A stretch of 64,000 bases of DNA from Maricaulis sp. (GCF_017643475.1 NZ_JAEPNI010000003.1:350904-414903); one strand, 5' to 3'; shown: positions 36,227-44,688, counted from the first letter of the stretch. The notes: a model not told the origin generated them from the sequence alone. A program made the numbers and translations.

Positions 36227-37618
36227 TCACAGAAGCAGGAGGCTCGCCAACCCCAGGAATGCAAGAAATCCCACCACATCGGTCACCGTGGTCACAAATA
36301 CAGAGGAGGCAACGGCCGGGTCTGCACCGGCGCGCACAAGCCCCAGGGGAATCAGAATGCCGGACAACCCCGCACAGGCGAGATTGAGCACCATGGCCAG
36401 CGCGATCACGCCGGCTAGCTGCAAGTCCTGGAACCAGAGCATGGTCACCAAGCCCATCACGACGGCGAAAATAAGACCGTTGAGCGTGCCCGTGGCCAGC
36501 TCCCGCCAGATCACCCGCAGCGAGTTGGCCGCCGTCAGATCGCGCTCGGCGATGGCTCGAACGGCGACGGCGAGCGATTGCGTGCCGGCATTGCCGCCCA
36601 TGGAGGCCACGATCGGCATCAGCACGGCCAGGGCGACATAGGCATCGATGGCGCCCTGGAACATCGCGATCACGCCGGAAGCCAGGATGGCCGTGGCCAG
36701 ATTGACCAGCAGCCAGGGCGCGCGCGAGCGCACGGACTGGACGACCGTGTCGGACAGGCCCGCATCATTCACACCGGCCAGGGCCAGCATGTCTTCCTTG
36801 TTCTCTTCCTGGATGACATCGACGATATCATCCAGCGTCAGCATGCCGGTCAGCCGCCCGGCCCCGTCCACCACCGGCGTCGAGACCAGGTGGTATTTGT
36901 GGAAGACATAGGCGACCTCTTCCTGGTCGGTTTCCGGCGCGACGAGAATGCGCGGCTTTTCCATGATCTCGGTGAGTTGAAGGTCACGCGGCGCGCCCAG
37001 CAGGCGACAGACCGGGATCTCGCCCACGGGGCGAAAACCGGCATCGACCACAAACAGGTCAAAGAACTTGTCCGGCATCTCGCCGCGACTGTCGCGCATA
37101 TGGTCCAGCGCATGGCCCACCGTCCAGAAGTCCGGTGCTGCCACAAATTCGCGCTGCATCAGGCGACCGGCCGTCTCCTCGTCAAAGGCCAGGCTCTGTT
37201 CGACGGCCTCGCGATCCGCATCGGGAACTTCGGCCAGGACGGCTTCACGCACATCCTCGTCAAGCTCTTCAAGAACCTCGGTGGCGTCATCACTGTCCAG
37301 ATCGGAGATCGCGGCGGCCAGGTGAGAGGCATCAAGATGCTCCATCACCGCTTCGCGCGTATCCGGCTCCAGCTCGGCCAGCACATCACCGGTAAGGATA
37401 TCCGGCGTCAGCTCGGCCAGCGCCTCCTGCTTGGACGAGGAGAGCTGTTCAATAACGTCAGCGATATCGGCTTCGTGCAGCGGCGTCAGCAGGCGGCGAA
37501 CGAGGTCCGCATCGCCATTCAGGATCGCCTCGACCAGTTCCGCGACAAATTCCGGATCGGTGTTCACACGGCCGGACGTGTCGGCAAGGAGTTCGTCTTC
37601 AAAAGCGGCATCGCTCAT
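36227..37618 (-). CDS. mgtE: MgtE-family magnesium transporter
   Basis: A 463-residue Mg2+ channel of the inner membrane. The layout is typical: N-terminal MgtE_N helical domain (about 30-145, repeated EAVMEHLDASHLAAAISDLDSDD-like motifs), two CBS domains (about 150-280, LLGAPRDLQLTEIM and STPVVDGAGRLTGMLTLDDIVDVI), and five TM segments (about 325-462) with the MPIVASMGGNAGTQSLAVAVR pore motif. CBS and N domains sense cytoplasmic Mg2+ and close the pore. No M-box-type leader was recognised upstream. Confidence 0.95.
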   Translation of the reverse strand: MSDAAFEDELLADTSGRVNTDPEFVAELVEAILNGDADLVRRLLTPLHEADIADVIEQLSSSKQEALAELTPDILTGDVLAELEPDTREAVMEHLDASHLAAAISDLDSDDATEVLEELDEDVREAVLAEVPDADREAVEQSLAFDEETAGRLMQREFVAAPDFWTVGHALDHMRDSRGEMPDKFFDLFVVDAGFRPVGEIPVCRLLGAPRDLQLTEIMEKPRILVAPETDQEEVAYVFHKYHLVSTPVVDGAGRLTGMLTLDDIVDVIQEENKEDMLALAGVNDAGLSDTVVQSVRSRAPWLLVNLATAILASGVIAMFQGAIDAYVALAVLMPIVASMGGNAGTQSLAVAVRAIAERDLTAANSLRVIWRELATGTLNGLIFAVVMGLVTMLWFQDLQLAGVIALAMVLNLACAGLSGILIPLGLVRAGADPAVASSVFVTTVTDVVGFLAFLGLASLLLL

Positions 37619-37792
37619 GGGGCTCTCCTTGCGGTCTCGATATGACGGGTTTCAGTGATGTTGCGCGCAGCCTAGGCGGTGGCGCGATTCGTGGCGAGTG
37701 GGAGAATGGGGGTGTGCCCCTGTTTTCTGCATTGGGCCCCAACAACCTCGCCGCGCGAGTGTTTCGAGCGCCATCGAGGACAAATTCCTCAG

Positions 37793-38125
37793 CTATTTGT
37801 GACGCCTGCCAGTCGGGACCGCGCGGCGGAAATCATCCTCGATCCGGTATTCAACCCCATGATAATCGCAAGCGTACCATAGAAGGTTCGCCCCCGATCC
37901 GACTGAGGAGAAAGACACGATGTAGTTTTCCATATCACTTCGATATGGGAATTCGTACCGGACGAACCCGAGTCGGTCGCCACCCACGGATAAAAGCTCA
38001 AGGTTTTGAATATCGCGATTCAGGACCTGCAGCCCCGCCATATCAGGATCGTGCAAGCTTAACATCCACTGCTCATTCACAGTCTGCGAAGCGCCGACAC
38101 AGTAAACTTTTCGACGGGATTTCAT
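37793..38125 (-). CDS. Orphan small protein in RHS-remnant island (immunity-sized)
   Basis: A 110-residue cytosolic protein not recognised. It has a basic start (MKSRRKVYCVG) and a Tyr/Asp-rich middle (YEFPYRSDMENYIVSF, NLLWYACDYHGVEYRIEDD). Its ATG overlaps the stop of an upstream open stretch as ATGA. That stretch begins in the 51-bp repeat (PDAGVFVADALGGAGL...) and ends at the TGA. This toxin-tail-then-small-gene coupling and the size are those of an immunity gene behind an RHS/polymorphic toxin end; the function is inference. Base composition is less GC-rich than the core genes. Confidence 0.5.
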   Translation of the reverse strand: MKSRRKVYCVGASQTVNEQWMLSLHDPDMAGLQVLNRDIQNLELLSVGGDRLGFVRYEFPYRSDMENYIVSFSSVGSGANLLWYACDYHGVEYRIEDDFRRAVPTGRRHK

Positions 38126-38175
38126 CTGGAAACCAAGCTCCCGTTAGTCATTCTCAGAACCTCGCTCAACCACAC

Positions 38176-38226
38176 AAACAAACCAGCCCCGCCCAGTGCG
38201 TCCGCTACGAACACACCGGCATCCGG
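38176..38226. repeat. 51-bp direct repeat, copy B
   Basis: Shares 45 of 51 positions with 39260-39310, same orientation, about 1.08 kb apart. On the minus strand it reads PDAGVFVADALGGAG, which recalls the DxGRFxxxDxxGxxGG end of RHS cores. The reading frame continues to a TGA that overlaps the start of the 37793-38125 gene. Confidence 0.85.
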
Positions 38227-38233
38227 ACCGGAG

Positions 38234-38608
38234 CTACTCGCAGGTGAAGAAGTAGTGGCGCCCTATGCGTTCGACCCCGGAAATCTTCATCACCAAGCCC
38301 TCCAACAATGGCTGACGAATAAGGACTCCCCTACTTTCCAAAAAAAGCTCGAGCCGCCAAAGGTCGAATAGTTCTGGTCGTGCAAACTCGTCGTGAATGT
38401 CAACGTCAACGCCGTCTGACAACCGAACAAAGTCTACGCCAAGCCCGTGACGGCGATAGCGCCACCTTTCATTGCCGGCCATGATTTCGCCGGTTCCAGG
38501 AGATGCTGTTTCGACCATATCAAGCCCGAAAGTTTCGCTCCAAGTCCTCACCAACGTTAGCTGGAACCCAACGAGTTCTCGACAGCAACTTTCGATATCG
38601 ACAGCCAT
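38234..38608 (-). CDS. DUF6896-like small protein, possible immunity protein
   Basis: A 124-residue protein. The middle reads NERWRYRRHGLGVDFVRLSDG, then VDVDIHDEFARPELFDLWRLELFLES. This resembles the DUF6896 pattern (aromatic, HGxG, FDxWRLxxFLxS) known from polymorphic-toxin immunity neighbourhoods. It is preceded by a GAAGG site before ATG 38608 and lies between the inverted-repeat element and the second copy of the 51-bp repeat. Real gene likely; the immunity role is inferred from context. Confidence 0.55.
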   Translation of the reverse strand: MAVDIESCCRELVGFQLTLVRTWSETFGLDMVETASPGTGEIMAGNERWRYRRHGLGVDFVRLSDGVDVDIHDEFARPELFDLWRLELFLESRGVLIRQPLLEGLVMKISGVERIGRHYFFTCE

Positions 38609-38623
38609 TAGAACCTTCGGGGG

Positions 38624-38712
38624 AAAACGGGGACACGTACCGTTTAATGGCGCGCTACCCCGCAGAACGAGTGAGAAATTAGTACAGAGAAATTAGTACG
38701 TGTCCCCGTTTT
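38624..38712. repeat. 89-bp element with 17-bp perfect terminal inverted repeats
   Basis: Positions 38624-38640 (AAAACGGGGACACGTAC) are the exact reverse complement of 38696-38712. Inside is a 13-bp direct repeat GAGAAATTAGTAC at 38673-38685 and 38687-38699. The GGGGACACGTAC motif is of the kind found at REP-type and small non-autonomous elements mobilised by Y1 transposases; no transposase is present. It abuts the end of the YD-repeat fragment. Confidence 0.8.
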
Positions 38713-38713
38713 T

Positions 38714-38876
38714 GAAGAGTCTGCGAGGTCAGATCGCTGTCGACATCATAGCCGAACTCGACATGGCCGGAATTGCTGGCGCCGATGCCCGCATCGATGC
38801 GCGTGACACGGCCCTGATCGTCATAGCTATAAGTGGCCAGATCCGTCGTGCCATTGGCGCTGGAAATGCGTGCCTG
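38714..38876 (-). pseudogene. RHS/YD-repeat fragment
   Basis: The minus strand reads open from just after a TGA (38879-38877) to the inverted-repeat element, about 54 codons. It contains TDLATYSYDDQGRVTRIDAG and HVEFGYDVDSDLTSQT. The YSYDxxGRVTRID pattern is a YD repeat of RHS toxins. No start codon, no upstream core and no downstream end are present, so this is debris of a much larger gene. The element at 38624-38712 forms the broken edge. Confidence 0.7.
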
Positions 38877-38895
38877 TCACCATTTATTCCGGCGG

Positions 38896-39168
38896 CTAAT
38901 CCAATGCCCTTAACCGGAAAAGTGCAATATGTGCACTATTCAACAAGATAACAAAAAAGACAGGCACAACCATCACGTAGGAGTATTTAAAGATCCCGAA
39001 TACAATCGAGACAATGCTACACCAAAACAGAAAGACTACCGGTGGGACAAAAAATATTTGCCACCGCGGCCCTACACCCACACGAACATTTAGATTTAGG
39101 CTATCAAACCGCTTCCGCCCCAATACGCTGAACAGAGCAGCGAACCACAATCTATTCGCGATAGTCAT
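38896..39168 (-). CDS. Small two-TM protein in the island, low GC
   Basis: A 90-residue protein with basic N-terminal half (residues 1-34) and two hydrophobic segments (about 37-58 and 62-83). A good GAGGAA site lies 6 bp before ATG 39168. Codon use is visibly less GC-rich than the core genes, in keeping with transfer. No family recognised. It lies between the first 51-bp repeat and the YD-repeat fragment. Confidence 0.5.
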   Translation of the reverse strand: MTIANRLWFAALFSVLGRKRFDSLNLNVRVGVGPRWQIFFVPPVVFLFWCSIVSIVFGIFKYSYVMVVPVFFVILLNSAHIALFRLRALD

Positions 39169-39259
39169 TTCTGTTCCTCATGGAAAAAGCAGGCACACAT
39201 ACCCTCTACACCAAGCCTGACGCTACCTACAGCTCCGCCCCCAATCAACAGCGAACCCC

Positions 39260-39310
39260 AAACACACCAGCCCCGCCCAGTGCGTTCGTATCAAACACAC
39301 CGGCATCCGG
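39260..39310. repeat. 51-bp direct repeat, copy A
   Basis: Partner of the repeat at 38176-38226 with six differences. It lies 27 bp from the 3' end of tRNA-Leu. On the minus strand it reads KPDAGVFDTNALGGAGVF and runs into a stop within a few codons. Confidence 0.85.
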
Positions 39311-39337
39311 TTTCATCAATTCATTTTCTTGAGAAAA

Positions 39338-39424
39338 TGGTGCGGTCGAGAAGACTCGAACTTCCACGGGTTTTACCCCACAGCGACCTCAACGCTGCGC
39401 GTCTACCAATTCCGCCACGACCGC
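39338..39424 (-). tRNA. tRNA-Leu(GAG)
   Basis: An 87-nt tRNA with encoded CCA. The acceptor stem GCGGTCG/CGACCGC closes perfectly; the D-arm reads GGCGGAATTGGTAGACGC, the anticodon stem CAGCG/CGCTG encloses loop TTGAGGT (anticodon GAG), the variable arm is long as in Leu tRNAs, and the T-loop is GTTCGAGTC. It reads CUU/CUC codons. It forms the right border of the decayed island; tRNA 3' ends are common integration sites. Confidence 0.95.
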
Positions 39425-39487
39425 CCGTGTTGGAGGCGCGGGGAATAACAACTACGGCGCGGCTTGTGAAGAGGAAAATGCGGTAGT

Positions 39488-39736
39488 TTATGCAGCTGCA
39501 AAGAATTCGTTGGCATCTGCAGGCCCCGTAATGGACACAGCGATGCGGTCGCCCTGGATCACAACCTCGCCCCGGGCGATGGGATGATTATTGGCCAGGA
39601 TCCAGACTTCCTCTTCCTCACCTGAGTCGAGGGGGATGACTGCGCCACGGCCCATGCGCAGAAATTGCTGGATCGGCATCTTGGACCGGCCCAACAGGAC
39701 AGCAATTTCCACTTCCACAGCACTGATCTGACTCAC
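39488..39736 (-). CDS. fliN: FliN-like short SpoA-domain protein
   Basis: An 82-residue protein almost entirely one SpoA/FliN domain: VEVEIAVLLGRSKMPIQQFLRMGRGAVIPLD then VWILANNHPIARGEVVIQGDRIAVSIT. FliN forms the flagellar C-ring switch base with FliM and FliG. It stands alone, 63 bp from tRNA-Leu and away from other flagellar genes, so it could be the flagellar FliN or a paralogue. It ends soon after the domain (NEFFAAA) and has no N-terminal extension. Divergent from lipB, 82 bp between starts. Confidence 0.8.
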   Translation of the reverse strand: MSQISAVEVEIAVLLGRSKMPIQQFLRMGRGAVIPLDSGEEEEVWILANNHPIARGEVVIQGDRIAVSITGPADANEFFAAA

Positions 39737-39818
39737 ACATCACTCCCGGACTTGCCCTGACGGATAATCATCACGATGTTTGCGCGATACGGTTTCACGA
39801 GAGTTAAGACAACGCGAT

Positions 39819-40511
39819 ATGACATTACCTGCCGTGAATTGGGCCATTTCCACTGAAAAAGTCCCCTATGAGGCCGCTGTGGCCTTCATGGAGGACACGG
39901 CTGCCGCGATCGCGCGTGGCGAGGCGGAGGAGCTTGTCTGGCTCCTGGAACATGACCCGCTCTATACGGCCGGCACCAGTTCCAAGCCGGAAGACCTGCT
40001 GACGCCGGACCGATTCCCGGTTTACGAGACCGGTCGCGGGGGTGAATACACCTATCACGGGCCGGGCCAGCGTGTGGCCTATGTGATGCTGGACCTGACG
40101 CGCCGCGACAAGGATGTGCGCAAGTTTATCCAGAACCTGGAACACTGGCTGATCGGCACAGCCGCCGCCTTTGGCATCGAGGCTGGTCCGCGTGAGGGCC
40201 GGGTCGGGGTCTGGGTCGATCGGGGTCGGGGACGCGAGGACAAGATCGCCGCCATCGGCGTGCGCCTGCGCCGCTGGGTGAGCTTTCACGGCATCGCCTT
40301 CAATGTGGCACCCGATCTGACACATTTCGGCGGAATCACGCCCTGCGGCATCTCAAATCCGCTTTACGGCGTCACCAGCCTGGATGATCTGGGCCTGAAA
40401 ACGACGATGGAGGACTTTGATACAGCCCTCCATCTGAGTTTTGTCGATATTTTCGGAGCGGCCCGCCGGGTCGAAGCCCCCGATCTGAGCCCCTATGAGG
40501 ACGTTGCCTGA
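39819..40511 (+). CDS. lipB: Octanoyl-(acyl carrier protein) transferase
   Basis: Transfers the octanoyl group from acyl carrier protein to lipoyl domains, the first step of lipoate synthesis. It has 230 residues. Conserved blocks: [22 protein letters not shown] (72-93), catalytic Lys142 in [19 protein letters not shown], and catalytic Cys176 in GITPCGI. ATG 39819 is chosen over an in-frame TTG at 39780; neither has a strong ribosome site, but the family N-terminus fits 39819. lipA is not in the window. Confidence 0.95.
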   Translation: MTLPAVNWAISTEKVPYEAAVAFMEDTAAAIARGEAEELVWLLEHDPLYTAGTSSKPEDLLTPDRFPVYETGRGGEYTYHGPGQRVAYVMLDLTRRDKDVRKFIQNLEHWLIGTAAAFGIEAGPREGRVGVWVDRGRGREDKIAAIGVRLRRWVSFHGIAFNVAPDLTHFGGITPCGISNPLYGVTSLDDLGLKTTMEDFDTALHLSFVDIFGAARRVEAPDLSPYEDVA

Positions 40512-40520
40512 TCTCTGGGC

Positions 40521-41306
40521 CTAGTCCTTGGGCTTTTCGTCGACAATGCTGTCATCGCCAGCACTGTCGTCCGACGGTGTGTCCTCTGTCGCGGCGTCTT
40601 CTGCCGGCGCAGCGTCCTCGGAAGGCTCTGCAGGTGCTTCTTCTGCGACCTCGACCGCCTCGGCGTCAACCGGTTCAGCAAGCGGTTCTGGCTCGGACGG
40701 CGCAGCCATCGGCTCCGGGTTGAGCATGGAGGGTGTGTCCTCCGAAACAGTCGGCAAGGCGCCACCGAGACGCTTCATCTGGGAGAACCAGATGGCAAAC
40801 ACCGCAAGAACAATCCAGAAACCGAGGAAGGATGACATCTCGCCAACACTCGCAGCCGCAGCCTGCATGGTCGCGTCCTCCTCTGCCCAGGCCGTAAAGC
40901 TCTGAACAAATTGCGGGTCTTCCATGGCCTGCACGAAGTCGGGATTGGTCAGGGCATCTTCCAGCGGCCCGTCGGGATCGACATCGACACCGCGCTCGGC
41001 AGCGAACACGACCATTCCCTGCATGGCAAAGGTGAAGATGCTGATGATCCAGCCGATGAACTTTGCAACGACCGCCAGGCCGACCGGAAGAAAGGCCATG
41101 CCCATTCCGCGCTCGCTGTGGCGCAGCCGGTTGATGTGAAGCGAAAGCACGAAGAACCAGACGGCCACCATTCCAAGTCCATCGGACAGGAACGGCACGC
41201 CTGACGACATGCGCGCAAAATCAATGACGGCCAGAACCAGCAAACCCAGAAGGAATGCAGTCGTCGACGCGCGATAGACGGGAAGGAAAAGTACTCCAGG
41301 ATTCAT
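40521..41306 (-). CDS. Membrane protein with acidic C-terminal tail
   Basis: A 261-residue protein with TM segments at about 13-32, 42-58, 72-103 and 158-176. A soluble loop lies at about 106-150 (FVQAMEDPQFVQSFTAWAEED) and the cytoplasmic tail of about 75 residues is rich in Glu, Pro, Ala and Asp. No domain recognised. The tail has the same composition as the SpmX linker, a low-complexity style that seems common in this genome. Convergent with lipB (9 bp between stops). Confidence 0.7.
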   Translation of the reverse strand: MNPGVLFLPVYRASTTAFLLGLLVLAVIDFARMSSGVPFLSDGLGMVAVWFFVLSLHINRLRHSERGMGMAFLPVGLAVVAKFIGWIISIFTFAMQGMVVFAAERGVDVDPDGPLEDALTNPDFVQAMEDPQFVQSFTAWAEEDATMQAAAASVGEMSSFLGFWIVLAVFAIWFSQMKRLGGALPTVSEDTPSMLNPEPMAAPSEPEPLAEPVDAEAVEVAEEAPAEPSEDAAPAEDAATEDTPSDDSAGDDSIVDEKPKD

Positions 41307-41619
41307 CGCTCAGCCCCCTTAGCGAACAAAGTTGAGAGCTTTGTCCGCCAAGACCCCGGGCACGTCAACGAAGAAGCTGTGCTTGACGGCAGAATCCCGG
41401 TTTCACGCTCACTTAGATGCTGCGGCCGGCGGCAATGAAGAAAAACAGTCCCGGACAAACTCCGCGGCCGAGAGCTAGCCGCCCGCACCGGGCAGGATCC
41501 GTGGGGTGTCATTGCGATTGATGATGAGCGCCTTGAAACCCAATGCCTCCTCCATGTTCGCCAACTCTGACCAGACATGGGCGGTTTCAGGCCGCTGGCT
41601 AGTTGGCCAATCGCGCCAA
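41307..41619. other. Gap without a recognised gene
   Basis: 313 bp between two minus-strand membrane genes. One minus-strand frame is open to a stop at 41475-41477 and would end in ALGFKALIINRNDTPRILPGAGG, downstream of the DUF805 stop, but it lacks a convincing start or ribosome site. It could be a gene fragment. The rest holds nothing I can name. Confidence 0.4.
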
Positions 41620-42096
41620 TCAATCGCCTTGAGCGGTTGCAGACGCCTCGATAACCGGTGCCGGACCGTAGGCGTTCTCGCCGCTGTCACCGGCCGCCAG
41701 ACCGACCCAGAGCGTGTAGACAAGCCAGATCAGGTTATCCAGCCCGACAATGCCCAGCACACCACCACCGGCGGAGATGACCGCCCAGGGGCTCACATCG
41801 CCCTCATTGAGGATGAGGGTCAAGACGGCACCACCAATGATAAGGAAGGCGAAGGCCCACAGGATCATGCTGACGACCCAGGGCAGAAGATGCCAGATCG
41901 CGGACCGCCCGGCATCATGCAGGCGCTTGCCGTAAACGGTGATTCCGACCCAGATCATCATCAGCCAGATCAGTCCGCCCAGCAGCGGAATGGCGTGCAG
42001 GAGGATGTTGGCGATGACGATGATCGCTACGCCCTTCCAGAAATCGCCCTGGCCGATGCGGCCGTTCGGGTTGAACAGGATATTCTGCCAGTCCAT
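41620..42096 (-). CDS. DUF805-family membrane protein
   Basis: A 158-residue protein with the DUF805 pattern: an N-terminal FNPNGRIGQGDFWKGVA motif (residues about 8-24), then TM segments at about 26-50, 66-94 and 105-135, with the conserved YGKRLHDAGRSAIWHLLPW loop between. Role unknown. The C-terminus is short and Ala-rich. It is followed downstream by the 313-bp gap and preceded by pccA (37 bp after the pccA stop), possibly one transcript. Confidence 0.87.
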   Translation of the reverse strand: MDWQNILFNPNGRIGQGDFWKGVAIIVIANILLHAIPLLGGLIWLMMIWVGITVYGKRLHDAGRSAIWHLLPWVVSMILWAFAFLIIGGAVLTLILNEGDVSPWAVISAGGGVLGIVGLDNLIWLVYTLWVGLAAGDSGENAYGPAPVIEASATAQGD

Positions 42097-42133
42097 CGCC
42101 TCACCCTCCCCCGGTGATATTGATGTGCTCGGT

Positions 42134-44143
42134 TTATTCGAACTCGATCATCAGCTCGTCGGCCGCGACCGAAGCGCCGGCCTCGACATTGATGGTCTTG
42201 ATGACACCGTCCTTTTCGGCGCGGATTACATTTTCCATCTTCATAGCCTCGACCACCAGCAGGGCTTCTCCCGCCTTTACTTCCTGGCCCGTCTCCACGT
42301 CGACAGAAACAATCAGCCCCGGCATCGGGCTGATGACCAGCTTGGCGGTGTCGGCCTTCTCCTTGACCGGCAAGAGGGCGTGCAGTTCGGCCGCGCGCGG
42401 CGTACAGACAACAGCGGTCGCGGCATAACCGCGGTGGCGCAGGGAAAAGCCTTCGGTACGCGTGGATGCCTCCAGCGAGAAATCAGTACCGTCCAGGCTG
42501 GCCTGGAACAGGCAGGCGCCGGGCGTCCAGTCCGTTGTCAGCGTCTGGCGCTCCTGGGTCAGGCCCGGAGACCAGATCTGGGCCTCGCCCTCACCTGTCA
42601 TGGTGATTTCAACCGGCACACGGCGCTCATCCATCAACACGATCCATTCGCGTGTTTCCGGATACTCCGGATCAGCGACACGGCCGGACGTCTGGCCGGC
42701 GCGGCGGATCAGCATTTCATGCATATAGGCCGCAGCACTGGCCATGTAGATCAGCTGTTCATCGCGCGGACGGGTGCCGTGGAAACCTTCCGGGAAGTGC
42801 TCCGGGATATAGCCGGTGTGAATGCGGCCGGTACGGAAATCCGCCTCGTCCAGCACGGCCGACAGGAAGGGTGCGTTGGACTGCAGGCCTTCCACGTGCA
42901 GGCGATCCATGGCCGCTGCCAGCGTATCGATCGCGTCCTCACGGGTTTTTCCATAGCCGATCACCTTGGCGATCATCGGATCATAGAAGAGGGAGATCTC
43001 GTCGCCTTCGCGCACACCGCTGTCGATGCGCAGCTCACCCTTGCCCAGCGGGCCTTCGGCCGGCTCGATAAAACGCTTGAGACGACCAATTGACGGCAGG
43101 AAGCCGCGATACGGGTCCTCGGCATAAAGACGTGCCTCGACAGCCCAGCCATCAATGCCGACATCACGCTGGGAGATCGAAAGCTTCTCGCCAGCTGCCG
43201 ACAGGATCATCTGTTCGACCAGGTCGAGCCCACAGATCAGCTCGGTGACCGGATGTTCCACCTGCAGGCGGGTATTCATTTCCAGGAAGTAGAAATTGCG
43301 GTTCTTGTCGACGATGAACTCGACCGTACCGGCACTGTCATAGTCCACCGCTTCAGACAGCGAGACCGCCTGCGCGCCCATGGCTTCGCGGGTCTTCTTG
43401 TCGAGGAAGGGCGACGGGGCCTCCTCGAGGACTTTCTGGTTGCGGCGCTGCACGGAACATTCGCGCTCGTTGAGATAGACCACATTGCCGTGCTTGTCGC
43501 CGAGCACCTGGATCTCGATATGGCGCGGTTCCTCGATGAATTTCTCGATCAGGATGCGGTCATCGCCAAAGGAGGTCTTGGCCTCGTTGCGCGCAGCGGT
43601 GAAGCCTTCGCGCGCCTCGGTTTCATTGTGGGCGATGCGCATGCCCTTGCCGCCACCACCGGCGGAGGCTTTCAGCATCACCGGATAGCCAATGGCATTG
43701 GCGGCGGCGACAGCCGTCTCGGCATCGCTGATCTCGCCATCCGCGCCGGGGATCGTCGAGACGCCGGCCTTGGCGGCAAGTTGTTTGGAGCGGATCTTGT
43801 CACCCATCGCGTCGATGGCGTTCACATTCGGACCGATCCAGGCCACGCCGATCTCTTCCAGCGCCTTGGGGAAGGCCGCATTCTCGGACAGGAAGCCAAA
43901 TCCTGGATGCACAGCGTCAGCGCCGGTCTGCTTGATGGCATCGAGAATCGCATCCATGCGCAGATAGCTTTCACCGGGAGCCGGAGGCCCGATGAAAACC
44001 GCCTCATCCGCCATTTCAACCGCCAGGCTGTCGGCATCCGCCTCGGAGTAGACGGCCACGGTGGCAATGCCCAGCTTGCGGCACGTCTTGATGACACGAA
44101 CAGCGATCTCGCCGCGATTGGCGATGAGGATTTTCTTGAACAT
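42134..44143 (-). CDS. pccA: Propionyl-CoA carboxylase alpha subunit
   Basis: Biotin carboxylase plus biotin carrier of propionyl-CoA carboxylase, feeding methylmalonyl-CoA into the TCA cycle. It has 669 residues: MFKKILIANRGEIAVRVIKTC, HPGFGFLSENAAF, KASAGGGGKGMR, and FLEMNTRLQVEHPVTE in the carboxylase. A PCC-type BT domain in the middle is followed by a C-terminal biotinyl domain with EAMKM (Lys635). It is a separate paralogue of mccA (17951); the assignment to PCC rests on the N-terminal form and middle domain, not on a neighbouring pccB, which is absent here. Confidence 0.88.
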   Translation of the reverse strand: MFKKILIANRGEIAVRVIKTCRKLGIATVAVYSEADADSLAVEMADEAVFIGPPAPGESYLRMDAILDAIKQTGADAVHPGFGFLSENAAFPKALEEIGVAWIGPNVNAIDAMGDKIRSKQLAAKAGVSTIPGADGEISDAETAVAAANAIGYPVMLKASAGGGGKGMRIAHNETEAREGFTAARNEAKTSFGDDRILIEKFIEEPRHIEIQVLGDKHGNVVYLNERECSVQRRNQKVLEEAPSPFLDKKTREAMGAQAVSLSEAVDYDSAGTVEFIVDKNRNFYFLEMNTRLQVEHPVTELICGLDLVEQMILSAAGEKLSISQRDVGIDGWAVEARLYAEDPYRGFLPSIGRLKRFIEPAEGPLGKGELRIDSGVREGDEISLFYDPMIAKVIGYGKTREDAIDTLAAAMDRLHVEGLQSNAPFLSAVLDEADFRTGRIHTGYIPEHFPEGFHGTRPRDEQLIYMASAAAYMHEMLIRRAGQTSGRVADPEYPETREWIVLMDERRVPVEITMTGEGEAQIWSPGLTQERQTLTTDWTPGACLFQASLDGTDFSLEASTRTEGFSLRHRGYAATAVVCTPRAAELHALLPVKEKADTAKLVISPMPGLIVSVDVETGQEVKAGEALLVVEAMKMENVIRAEKDGVIKTINVEAGASVAADELMIEFE

Positions 44144-44235
44144 GGAGACCCCAAACTGAAACAGGCGAATGCCCGGGTTCAGACGGGGTTTAGCGTGGCT
44201 TGGGCATCAGCATCAAGCGTGGAAATGCGGCAGGC

Positions 44236-44688
44236 TTAATCATCCTCACCCAGATGGTCGAGCCAGTCGGTTTCCGTCGAGCGCAGGCGGGCGATCACCG
44301 ACACCAGGAAAGCCGTCGACCAACCGATCAGGAGGAAGCCGTTGAACCCCTCAACCGCGCTCACCAGGCGCCATTGGCTGTCGATGATCACATCGCCATA
44401 ACCCAGTGTCGTGAAGGTCGAGGTTGAGAAATAGAGCGCTGTCTCGAAATCCTCGAACGCGCCAAGCAACACATAGACACCGGCATAGGCCCAGATCTCC
44501 ACCGCGTGGATCAGGAAGAGGCCGAGTACGACCAGCAGGATGAAAATCATCTGGCGCAGCGGGCTGGTATGCGGGCGCAGTTTGGGCGAGCGCTTGCGCA
44601 TGACTTCCGTCAAAAACACCAGGCCGACCATGTGAATGGCGACAGTGGTGACAGCCATAAGACTTGAAACAAACAGCGCTGCGATCAT
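44236..44688 (-). CDS. Two-TM potassium-channel-like protein
   Basis: A 150-residue membrane protein of the Ion_trans_2 type. TM segments lie at about 4-22, 45-66 and 108-128; the pore loop with selectivity filter TLGYGD (in STFTTLGYGDVIID) sits between the last two. The acidic C-terminus (DWLDHLGEDD) is short, with no RCK domain. Probably a K+ channel subunit, tetrameric. ATG 44688 follows an AGGGG site; an upstream TTG would put that site inside the gene. Divergent from the gene at 44791. Confidence 0.87.
   Translation of the reverse strand: MIAALFVSSLMAVTTVAIHMVGLVFLTEVMRKRSPKLRPHTSPLRQMIFILLVVLGLFLIHAVEIWAYAGVYVLLGAFEDFETALYFSTSTFTTLGYGDVIIDSQWRLVSAVEGFNGFLLIGWSTAFLVSVIARLRSTETDWLDHLGEDD

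Noticed and set aside
37619..37792. Mg2+ riboswitch before mgtE
   Set aside because: Only short weak hairpins are visible upstream of mgtE on the minus strand; no M-box-like conserved helices.
37642..38247. 201-codon plus-strand frame across the island
   Set aside because: No recognised domain, crosses the 51-bp repeat and opposes the better supported minus-strand gene with coupled start.
41303..41623. 106-codon minus-strand frame in the gap after DUF805
   Set aside because: Arg/Ser-rich, no ribosome site, no hydrophobic or domain pattern; looks like a chance frame.
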